A stretch of 64,000 nt of DNA from Saxidomus purpurata (taxonomy: Eukaryota; Mollusca; Bivalvia; Venerida; Veneridae), in NCBI GenBank assembly GCA_022818135.1, contig JAFMSR010000017.1:5972080-6036079 (forward strand). Direction: 5' to 3'. Positions 13,701 through 26,000 of the stretch are shown piece after piece (the first letter of the stretch is position 1; the number at the start of each line of letters is the position of its first letter). The notes under the pieces are model-generated. The model ran no database searches and was not told where the DNA came from. It saw nothing but the letters and a program-made list of their open reading frames with translations. Position numbers and translations under genes: made by a program.

Positions 13701-14068
13701 GCTTGCCAGTAAATTCCTGACAATAATGTGTGTAAAAGTAACGCTAAAACATAGATCTGCCTACATGAACTTCTATATTGAATTACCTGTCGATCAACAC
13801 GACCAATGAAAATGTTTCTGATAAATGTGTTTGATTCATTATAGCAGTTGGTTCCGCAATGTTTTTGTCATCATATTGTATGGTGTTTACAGCAGTGAAA
13901 CTTCACTTTCATAATTTATGTGATAAAGATAGTCTGACACTTCATTTTAATACTTGATTCATTTAATTTTAACAATATTTTTGTCTGTTGATTTACAGCT
14001 GTAGCAAGTGTTCATAATTTTAAATTTAAAGCTCAAAACAAATCTTACATTTTTCTGTTGCTAGAACA

Positions 14069-17000
14069 ATGGCACAATATAGAATCCATGATTCTGAGGA
14101 GAAACTGGAGTGTCCCTATAATCCTGTACACATGGTGCCCGCCAAGAGATTTCAGTATCATCTCGTCAATTGCAGAAAGGTAAAGTACAATGGTACTAAT
14201 AACTTCTTTGAAAAAAGACGGCAGAGATTTAAAAAAACATTTGTAGCTATATCTCACGTCATGTAGTTATATATTTATTATCACACATGGTTGGCAGAAA
14301 TATGGCATTCTTCATCAAAAACTTGAATCAACACGTAACCAAATTACAATGTCTTAGACAAAATCTCATGACCCATAATATATTGGCCAATGTTAATGAA
14401 ACTATGCAAGGATGTTCCATGCATGAAGCTCTACCAAAATTGTTCAAAGAATTCCATTCCATGCAGAACTCTGGTTGCTATGGCAACAAACAGGAAAAAC
14501 TTTAAAAATCTTCTTCTCTGTAACCACAAGGCCTAGAGCTTAGGTATTTGAAATGCAGCATTGGCTAGTAGACCTCCACCAAGATTGCTCAAAATTATTA
14601 CCCCTGGATCAAAATTGACCGAACGCAGGTGGTTTCTAAGTTTTGCATAGGCTTATATAGTAAAAACTTTAAAAATCTTCTTCTCTGAAACCACAAGGCC
14701 TAGAGCTTAGATATTTGGCATGTAGCATTGGCTAGTAGACCTCTACCAAGATTGTTCAAAATTATGACCCCTGGATCAAAATTGACCCCACATAGGGGGT
14801 CACTCGGTTTTACATAGGGTCATATAGGAAAAAATTTTAAAATCAAGGCCTAGAGCTTAGATATTTGGCATGTAGCATTGCCTAGTAGACCTCTTCAAAG
14901 TTTGTTCAAATTATGCCCCTGGGGTCAAAATTGGCCTTTCCCGGGGAGGGGATTCATTTGTTTTACAAAGATGTATATGACATTGTCTAGTGATCTTCCA
15001 CGAGGCAAGTGGACTTGTACCAAGGTGAGCGATATAGGGCTACATTGTATCTTGGCCCTCTTGTTTTAGAATGGTTTTCAAGTCAAAACTCACTACAAGA
15101 AGCCTTTGGCATAGATTTAACTTCATAATTTGCGTGGAACTTCATTGGTTTACAGTGCTTGTGAAAATTAATTGGAATGCCAAATACTTTGTATTACGAA
15201 TCAAAGATAAAGAAGCCTTAATATAAGTGTTGCATACAATCAACAGGCAACATTAGCTACAAAGTTTTTGTGTGACAAACAAGGACCTTTTCCCAGAAGC
15301 AGAAAGCTTCTCTTTATCTTCCTGACACTAACCTTTTCCCTAGAGCTTAGATATTTAGCATGTGGCATTACCTGATAGACCTCTACCAAGATTGTTCAAA
15401 TTATGACACAAGTCACCCCACCCGGGGGTCACTTGTTTTTATACAGGCTATAATGTTCGGAAAAAAAACACAAAGCCTAGAGCTTAGATATTTTGCATAT
15501 GGTATTGTGTAGAGTAGTAGAACTCTACTAAGATTGTTTAAATTATGACCCACAAGTCCCAGGGGTCTCTTGATTTGTCCTAGGGTTAATATATAGGAAA
15601 AAAAATTAAAAATCTTTATTACTAAAACCACAAGGCCTATAGAGCTTAGATATTTGGCATGTATCATTGCCTACATGTAGTCAACATCTTCCAAGAATGT
15701 TCAAATCATGTCCTCCAGGTCAAAATTGACCATATTTGCTATTGATGACTGTGTATTATAGCCAATGGTAGCTGGGTGAGCGATATGCCATCACAAAAAT
15801 GTGTGCTGTTATCAAATTTTACTACTTACTTAATTACTCATTTAAGTATGAGAGATGAAAAAAATACAGCTACAATAGACCCTGTCTACAACGGTGACGG
15901 TAACAGAGATTGCAACATGCCTGTTCACTGTTAGATAATTATATTGTATATTTCAGAATTACATAGGTACTGAATTTGCAACATGCCCGTTCAATGCCAT
16001 GCATCAGATGCCCAAACCAAAGTTGAGGCACCACCTGACTAACTGCCCAGACAAGGCGCTTGTAGAATCAGAACTTAGCTACGGTAATTTCTTATTCTTT
16101 GAAAAAATTTGTCCTTTAAGTCAGTAATAAACAGGGACCTAAAATGTTATTTGCTTACACAGAAATGCGGTTTGTAATTTTTATCATCACCTCACTGTAA
16201 CAAACAAACTGTGACCAATCAATTGTTAACATTTCTTCTTCAACTTTTGGATGAAATTTGCTTAGGCGTAAAAATAAAATATGTTTGTTTCAGGTTTCCC
16301 GACCTACCCAATTTTTTTGCCCCGACCCTAGAACATTTTTTGCGAGTTCATATTTTTTACCATAAATTCATTAAAATCTGTGTTGAATTTACCTACCTAC
16401 CCTATTTTTGGGGGGCATGAAACCTGAAACAAACTTTTTTTTTAGGCCTTAGTATATTTCCAAATACAGAGAGATACCTCAGAATTAAGGCTCAGATTGT
16501 ACAGTAAGAACAGAAAATTAGCAAAAATGAAAACAATATTTTCCCATAGTTTGAAGTACATGACTGTACTCAGTCTGTATGAATTTAGAAGGGTGGACAT
16601 TAACAGGTAAGAATAACCGTAAGATTTAAGGGGATTGGGGCATCTTGGTTTAAATAAAATTTAAAAATTATGATAAATTGCTTTTAACTTGTTATTTTTC
16701 AGCTTCAAGGAAAGAGAATGGAGAAGTGAATATGCTGAAGGGATGTACAGACACACCAGTGTACAAAGATGTAGATATTCCTACTAACGAAGACTGGGAT
16801 GCAGGTATGTTACAGTTTTATTTAATTGAATCGTAGGTGTTTCAATATGAATGTAATCTTGATTATTGTGAAGAGCATCTACAGTAGAAAGTAAGTGTTA
16901 AAGCTGCTCGCTCTCAGAATTTGGTAAATAAATAAAGTTCCTCAAACTGTACGAAAATAACATATTTTAGACAATATAGTCATATAAAACGGTTCCATTA

Positions 17001-20000
17001 TAAACTCCTGTAAAGAACATCTGAAGATTTGAAATAATACACTACATATAATAAAGCTTTCCAATGCTTTTGAAATTCAAATATAAATATTTAGTGTAGC
17101 GGTGCCGTAAAACCAGCATTTCCAATCAATTTTTGCAAATTCCTTCCAAGCTTTTAACTTCTTTTGTTGATTCTAGCCTTTAGTTTTATATTTATCTATT
17201 TGTTTTTTTGTTTTTTTTTAATTTTATGTTTTTCAATGGCAACTGAGAGGGAGCAGCTTACAGAGGAACATTATTGTAAATTTTGAAATTTTTTATCATT
17301 GCATGCTTCTTTCTTGGTGCCTGTCACCTCTCTTGGTGCCTGTTGCCATTTTCTTGGTGCCTGTCACCTCTTTTTTGGTGCCTGTTGCTTCCCTTGTTGC
17401 CTGTCGCCTCTTTGTTGGTGCCTGTCACCACCTTTCTTGGTGCCTATTGCCTCTTTCTTGGTGACTGTCACTTCCCTTGGTGCCTGTCACCACCTCTCTG
17501 TGTGCCTGTCACCTCTTTCTTGGTGTCTGTAACCTCTTTCTCAGTGTCTGTAACCTCTTTCTCAGTGCCTGTCACCTCTTTCTTGGTGTCTGTAACCTCT
17601 TTCTCAGTGCCTGTCACCTCTTTCTCAGTGCCTATCACCTCTTTCTCCGTGCCTGTCGCTTCTTTCTTGTTGCCTGTTAGAGGTATGGCTTTGGAACTTA
17701 CCATACTTGGTTTATTTTTACTGACGAAATTTTGTCTATTGGCAAGCACTGAAACAAGTCCAGTGCACTGTCCTACTGACAGCTCCTGTTGCACTTGCTT
17801 CTCTCCTATTCTCTGTATTTCTATTACCAGAGATAACAGCTCCTGTCAGGGTTGGTCTGCAGTATGACAGCACATACTATGATCGTGTACAGTTCAAGGA
17901 TCTGTCAGGGTAAGTAAGGCTTCATCAGGTTTTGTTTAGTTTACTTTTAGTGAATATTAACCTGTTGTAACTGGATAGTGACAAAAGCATTATGAATGGT
18001 GTCTGTAATAGTCATTTTAGCAAATGCTTCTTGATGACAGGACCTTTGTAAGGTGATGGGTCTAGAGTTTTGTTGTTGTTGTAGGCATTTAACACCTGTT
18101 CCAACAGTGTTTTTGGTCATTTTAACAGGCAGGCAGTTTACCTAACAATCGTTCCTGGATAGAACCTGTACTAAACTCCTCTAGATCTTCAGTAAGAAAC
18201 TGCCAACTTTTTAGCATAGAGACATAGTCAGTAGCAGGTCACGAACCCATGGCTCGCAATCTATGATAGGTTACAGTGATTTCAAGTCAGCGACTCTTAG
18301 CAATCCACCGCGATTCATAATTGATACCCAAAACAAAGCATCACAGACCAGGCCTTGATCTAGTAATGTGTTAAAACAGATAATGTATGAAGATGCGAAA
18401 ATATTTTTCAATATGATTTTATTAAAGTGTACCTGGCTACCATTTTCCTTCATACTGGAAAATTTCTGATGTAAGTAGTAATGACCCAAACAGGCTGATA
18501 TAAGGTAGAGGCAAAACAGAAAGTTAGGTTGGATGTGTTGATGAGAAACAAAAGGAAAATGTTTGGCCTAAATGTTTTAAACAGGGAGGAGCTGTACAAT
18601 GAACTGCCCAATGGGAATGCAGCGTTTTGTGCTGAAGAAGATACTCTCCGTCTTCCAGACACCACGTCCGAGGCTGCAATGACTCGCAAGCCTCAGGTGC
18701 AACCCATTCAGCAACCTGTGTCCAGTGTGTTTGCCTACAGTATTGGGTGTGGCAGGGGCAGGGGTATGGCTACCAGTAGCAACAATAATGCTGCAAATAA
18801 TGGACAGACACCTGGTGGCATGAACGGTAATTAAAAATATTTTTATTCAGAGTCAAGATGCCATTATAGTCAAGTTTCGTGCAAGACAATTGCTTATAGG
18901 ATTTTCACTTGTTAAATATAGTGCAGAGCTTAAGCATTATATACGAGTGTTTTGACTCTAATCTATCCGCTGAATTTTCTTTGTGAAAAAAAGTAGTATT
19001 TTGTTGTTATCAACACTTTTTAATTTAAATGAATTTTAAAAATGGGTTTTCTGGTGTTTTTAAAGGTCCATTACTAAGACCAAATTGAATTTTCTTTTAA
19101 ATCTTGAATTGTAACAGGCGTCTTCTCGGAAAGAAAAACATGACATACTGCATCGATTGTGAGCATGTTGTGTCGAAAATTTGAGTCTAACAAAAGAACT
19201 AATAAATAATATTTGCCTTTTCAAAAACAACAGTAGGTTTTCCAGTTTTAAAGCGACTGCACTCCAGATGAACAAGTTACGCTAAAAAAAGAAAATTTTC
19301 AATTTCAAGAAAACAATTGTCATTACTGTATCAGGGGCATGTATTATGATAACGTGACAAGTTTTCTAACAAAGAAACATTAAAATGTGTTGTTTTGCTT
19401 ACTTTTATTGTAGAAAATATCACCCCGTGACTACGGGATGGGCTCTTTGGTATACCAATATTTTTAACTCGCATAAATCAGCTGACTCGTAGTGTAGTAG
19501 GTTAAGCCGCTGTAAATTTTTTGTAAGCGCAAAGATCCGAGTTCAAAACCTGGCTCGGGTAAATATTTTTTTCTACCTTTATTTTTACTCTTACACAAAG
19601 AAAATAATCTTGAGCTGACAAATTGAATATATATTGTTTTACCAAAAATTAAAATTCATGGGCAGTGTTTCAAATATCTTTGTAATTTTCCAGAAGTCTC
19701 CCAGAAAGAGGCTGTAAATAGGTTGTACATGAATAAGCATGCCTATATTGAATTACAGCTGAAAGAACTTTACTTCCAGTGATGTGCAACGTATATGGAA
19801 TGCTCTCCCTAGCTCAGTCCAAAGTGCTCAGTCTTTGAACATTTTTAAGAAACAGTTGAAAACCCATCTCTTTTTAAACTATAATGCAAACTGAACTTCA
19901 GGTTTTAACAAGTACATGACGCTTTTTAATCAAGTACAGTTACTTCTGTTTTTTTATTTCCCCTATATAAAATAAGATTTTATGCTCCTTTTTGTGTCGC

Positions 20001-23000
20001 CCTTTCGGAGAAAAGGCGATACATAGGGATCGCTTTGTCGGTCTGTCCTTCCGTCACAAAAACTTATCGTTGGCTATAACTTTGCCATTTCTTAAGATTT
20101 CTTCATCAAACTTTACAATTGTATTGCTTATGACAAAAGGGTCATGATGCCACCAAATTTTATAGGTCAAGGTCATATTTGACAGAGTTATGCCCCTTTT
20201 TGTACTTAGTTTTTGTCACGAAAACTTAACGTTGGCTATAACTTTGCCATTTCTTAAGATTTCTTCATCAAACTTTACAATTGTATTGCTTATGACAAAA
20301 GGGTCATGATGCCACCAAATTTTGTAGGTCAAGGTCATATTTGACAGAGTTATGCCCCTTTTTGTACTTAGATTTTGGCTATAACTCTGCAATTTCTTAA
20401 GATTTCTTCATCAAACTTTACAATTGTATTGCTTATGACAGAAGGGTCATGATGCCACCAAATTTTATAGGTCAAGGTCATATTTGACAGAGTTATGCCC
20501 CTTTTTGTACTTTGTTTTTGTCACGAAAACTTAACGTTGGCTATAACTTTGCCATTTCTTAAGATTTCTTCATCAAACTTTACAATTGTATTGCTTATGA
20601 CAAAAGGGTCATGATGCCGCCAAATTTTATAGGTCAAGGTCATATTTGACAGAGTTATGCCCCTTTTTATACTTAGATTTTGTCATAAAATTATTGGTTA
20701 TTCTGACAAAGTGTAAGAGGGCGACACAAGTGTTCTACTGAACACCCATCTAGTTTACATTTTCCTGTAAGTTTTATCTTGATATACTGTTTCAGGCTGA
20801 CTTTAACTTAAGCTAGTGTTTTTAAGTTTTGTGTCTTTTTAGAATGCAATAGTCTTATCTATGCTAATTGTATGCTTTTTAGCTCGACTATTCGGAAAAT
20901 ATGAAAACAGTCATTACAGCCCCCCCCGCCCCCCCCCCCCAAGCGCCGCTCCCTCTTTGCGTTAAGTACTCCCCCCCAAAAAAAAGTTTTGCCTGCCAAG
21001 CACCACCATGCACATATCTCAGTAACCACTTATGATATTGACTTGAAACTTTGTTCATGTCTTTAGGGGTGTCATACAATCAGTCTTTAGGCAGATAACT
21101 CTTGAAAAATTTTAGTACAAATTATGGCCCTTGTTTGACTTTTTAAAATTTGGTTAAAGTTTTGCCTGCTAGGTACTATCATGCACAATCTCAGTAACCA
21201 CTTATGATATTGACTTGAAACTTTGTTCATGTCTTTAGGGGTGTCTACAATCAAGGCAGAACTCTTGAAAAAATTTAGTACAAATTTGGCCCTTGTTTGA
21301 CTTTTGAAAATTTGGTTAAAGTTTTGCCTGCTAGGTACTATCATGCACATATTCAGTAACCGCCCCGTTATAATATTGACTTGAAACTTTGTTCATATCT
21401 TTAGGGGTGTCATACAATCAAGGCAGATAACTCTTGTATAAATTTAGTACTAATTATGGCCCTTGTTTGACTTTTGAAAATTTGGTTAAAGTTTTGCCTG
21501 CTAGGTACTATCATGCACATATCTAGTAACCGCTTATAATATTGCTTGAAACTTTGTTCATGTCTTTAGGGGTGTCATACAATCAAGGCGATAACTCTTG
21601 AAAAAATTTAGTACAATTATGGCCCTTGTTTGACTTTGAATTTTGGTTAAAGTTTTGCCTGCCTGGTACTATCATGCACATATTTCAGTAACCACTTATG
21701 ATATTGACTTGAAACTTCGTTAATGTCTCTATGGGTGTTATACAGTCAAGTCAGATAACTCTTGTATAAATTTAGTACTAGTTATGGCCCTTGTTTGACT
21801 TTTGAAAATTTGGTTAAGTTTTTGCCTGCTAGGTACCCCCCTATCATGCACTATTTCAGTAACCACTTATGATATTGACTTGAAACTTTTTTAATGTCTT
21901 AAAGTGTCACACAAACAACACAGAGGTGTCACACAGTCAAGACAGATAACTCCTCTTGTTTAAATTTAGTGCAATTATGGCCCCCCCCCCCCCCCCCCTC
22001 TTGTTTGACTTTGAAAATTTGGTAAAGTTTTGCATGTAAGGTACTATCATGCACATATCACGTAACCACTTATGGTAGTTATATCAAACCTTGCAATGTG
22101 TTCAGGGTAAATTTGTATCAACAATTAATTTCCAAAAATTAATCTATAGTTATAGATTTTGACTTTTTTATGATTCACTTTCCAAGTTTTACTTAATAGT
22201 TAGCGAATTTTGTTTTGCTATTATACTGATAAAAGTTTTGTTTTATTAGCAAACCCCCACAGTAGTCGGGCGTGCTGTCTTATGGACGCTCTTGTTATAT
22301 TTTTATTGTAAAGCACTTCCGAACATATTTATAATATGAAAAAAGTGCCACAAAAAAGAAAACCCCCCCCCCCCCCCCCCTGCAAACCCCTTTGGGAAAA
22401 AAGAGTTTTGGTTGTTATGAAGGTGTTGTTGTTAAATTTATTATGAAGCCTTACTATGGAAAAATTAAACTGTTGTTGTAAAGAGGTATTTGTTCCAAAA
22501 AGGGCCCCTATGGAAATTTAAAAATAAATAAATTTTTTTTTTAAAAAAAAAATAATAATGTCTCAGACTGTTTACAACATGCAATAAAGCTAAAGTAGGA
22601 CAAAAAGACCACCCAGGTCAATCTAAGGAAATACAAAAACATCCACTTGTTTTTTCTGCATCAGTATTTCAAACAGTGAAATACTCCACGGCTATTGTCA
22701 AGTTTTAGAAGCCAGTTTAAAACTGTATTTCCCGGTTACTATTCCAAACTTAAAAGAAAATTTGATTTGTTCTTAGTAATTGACCTTTAAGGTTAAAATT
22801 GTGAAATAGATCTTGACATTCATTTTTAGCTCGACTTTTACGAAGAAAGGGGAGCTATCCTACTTGCGTCGGCGTTCGCTTTGGTGTCCCACCTTGGTTA
22901 AGTTTTTCGTACCGCCTCACTTTATTTCAAAACTATTAGAGGTATGGCTTTGAAACTTACCATACTTGTTAACCATCATAACCTCCATCTACAGACAAGA

Positions 23001-26000
23001 GTACATAACTCTGTCTAGGTTTGTTTTTGACAGAATTATGCCCCTTTTTGACTTAGAAAATACATTGAATATGGGTAAAATCCACTTATTGACTGAAACC
23101 TTAGAGATATTGCTTTGATACTTTGAATGCTTGTTTACATCTTTACCCCCATCTGTAGACAAGAGAAGGTAACTCTGTAGGGATTTGTTTTAAAAATTAA
23201 GGCCCTTTATCGACTTAGAATCTTGGTTAAGTTTTGCATACCAGTCCACTTTTTGACTAAACTGTTTGAGATATTACTTTGAAAGTTGGAATACTTGTTT
23301 ACCATCATGATCCCCAAACATAGGTGTGAGAAGGTAATTTTGTCAAGGATTTTATTGGAATTACGGCCCTTTTTGACTTAGAAACTCAGTTAAAATTTTC
23401 ATTCTTGTCCACTTGTTGACTTAACCATTTGAGATATTACTTTGAAAGTTGGAGTACTTATGAACCATCATGACACCTATCTGTAAGCAAGAGAAGATAA
23501 CTCTGTGAAAATGTTTCTTGATTCCTACTGACAGCTCTTGTGACTACTTACTGTCAGTATTTTTAGGAACCAAGTACATTGTGTATGTACAAACACAATA
23601 TTTGTACTGCTATGAATCCTTGCCCTTTGATCACACTTAACTACTGTTAATATTCTTCTGTATAATTTTTTTTTTTGTGATACAAGATTGATAAAACATA
23701 ATTATGATAACTGAGTCTTAGCTATATTAAGAAATTATCATAAGTGGGCTTTCTTTAGAAAAACTACTGGTTGCGTGGTTTTGAAGCTGCTGAATTGAAG
23801 TAAACCTGGATAATAGGGATGATGAAACACTGCTGATTACCTCTTATTGTTTAGTAAACAAAACATTTGATGTAATCATTGTCACGCACCTTCTGTTCAA
23901 ATTACCTATTTATCTTTATTAAATGCAAAGATGATCAACTACAAGTTATATTCCATTTACGCAACTGCAGAGTGTATTTTTAGCTCACCTGAGCATGAAG
24001 TTCTAAAAGGTGAGCTATTGTGATTCCCTGGTGTCCATCTGTCATCTGTCTGTCCACACTTTACCATGTGTATGCAATAGAGGCTGCATTTTTCACTGGA
24101 TCTTCATGAAATTTAGTCAGTATGACTGCCTTGATAAAATCTAGGTCATGTTTGAACATGGGTCATCAAGGGTCATAAACTAGGTCAAGGGGTCAAATCA
24201 TAGGAAAACCATGTGTATGCAATAGAGGTTGCATTTTTCATTGGATCTTCATGAAACTTGGTCAGTATGATTGCCTTGATGAAATCTATGTCGAGTTCGA
24301 ACAAAGGTCATCTAGAGTCAAAAACTAGGTCACAGGGTAAAATTGTAGAGAAACCATGTGTATGCAATAAAGGTTGCATTTTTAGCTCGTGTGGTTTTTG
24401 AAAAAAATGACGAGCTGCATTGTCCCCGCCCCCCCCCCCCTCGTCGCCGCCCCCCCCCCCCCCCCCCCCCCCCCCGTTGGTTAAGTTTTGCTTTGGTCAC
24501 TTACATGGAAACTACAAAGCTATCACTTTGACAACTTGGACATCTTGTTCATCTAATATCCTTTCTTCACTTGTATGCTAAAGATGCTGACTCTGACCTG
24601 TGTTTTTTGGAAAAAATAAAAACTTGAATTTTTTTTTATTTTGGTTGATTTTGAGAATTGGATATAGCTTCTTCATTTTTTGTTAGATTGATTTCAAATT
24701 TTTCACAAACATAAATGGTTATGTACTTCAACATATCAACGGGGTTTTGGTTTTACTTGGGGGATTTTTAATATTTTTGGCTTTTGTAGTTTTTAGCTAG
24801 TCTGATTTTTTAAGTTTTGCGTTTAGGTCAGTTACATGCAAACTATCAAAGCTATCACTTTGAAAGTTGGAATACCTGTTCACTATCAAATGTACAATAG
24901 AATGAAGGAAGAGTTTTACAGTTACATAACCCTGTCATGTATTTTGACTGGGTTTATTGCCCCTTCTTAACTTAGAAAGTTTCCCACACAATTTTTTTGT
25001 AATCGTGAACATAATGCACCAAACTTAGTGTATAGGAAGTATTTATGAATATTTTTTAAATTAGATTGTGTTTTGGGGCTGCTGGGGTCAAGGTCACTGT
25101 TACTAAAAATAGGAAAACCGTAATATATTCAATATCTTAAGTTACATTGACTAATGTAACCAACTTTCGTTTGTAGTAAGTATTTAAGAAGATTTTAATG
25201 GGGTTGTGTTTTGGGGCTCCTGGGGTCTTGTCAAGGTCACTGTAACTAAAAATAGAAAAACAATATGTTCAATATCTTTAGCTTACAATTGACAAACTTA
25301 ACTAAATTATTAATGTGTAATATATATAAATGAAGACTTTTATTGGGATTGTGTTTGGGGCTCATGGAGTCAAAGCTCAGGAGTTTTTTTTCTAAAAATA
25401 GAAAAATGGGAAAACACAATTCTTTAGTTGCAGTTGAATAATTGTGACCAATTCTGTCAGTAATTATTATGAAAACCTTTTTGGGGATTGTGTTTCGGGG
25501 TCAAGGACACTGTTACTTAAATAAAATGGTATAAATAAATGTAAAGGTAATAGGCATTTTTAGACTTGTTAATTATTTCTTCATGAAACTTGGTCAGTAT
25601 GGTTGTCTTGATGAAATTTAGGTTGAGTATGTATATGGGTACCAGGTAATTGGAGGCCAAAAACTAAGTCACCCATTTAAAAACTTTGTTTATCATTTAG
25701 GTGACATTTACAACCCAATCATCATAGTAAAATGATCAAAAGGTTTGCCTTGTCAAGTTCAAACAGAATGTTTGGGTTTATGATATTTAGTTTAGAGTTG
25801 AAGTTTGGTCGCATATTGTCACACGTCCTAGGTGAGCGATATAGGGCCATCTTGGCCCTCATGTTGGATTTTCTTTGGAGAAAATTATATAATTTATGAT
25901 TTTAAAATCAAGGACTGAAAACTAGCACAAACTAAACTATCAACCACGAAAAGATGTTTGATATGACTTTTAACATTTTTTCTCAGCTTACTTTCTAGAA

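Noticed and set aside
14287..14505. 72-codon frame in intron 1 of copy 1
   Set aside because: No counterpart in copy 2 and no motif; it runs into a tandem-core repeat with the common 'ctctggttgctatggcaac' phrase.
17283..17867. 194-codon plus-strand frame as a membrane-like protein
   Set aside because: It is a 21-bp minisatellite read in frame; several frames and the opposite strand are equally open, and it lies within a GTSF1 intron.
18529..18834. Start codon at 18529 as the beginning of a 101-aa gene
   Set aside because: The frame reads from intron into exon 6. The acceptor at 18584 and frame continuity from exon 4 show it is internal to GTSF1; the same holds for 55317-55622.
19480..19560. 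Functional tRNA gene
   Set aside because: A- and B-box-like blocks are present, but the acceptor and T stems pair poorly and the block sits in a mobile insertion.
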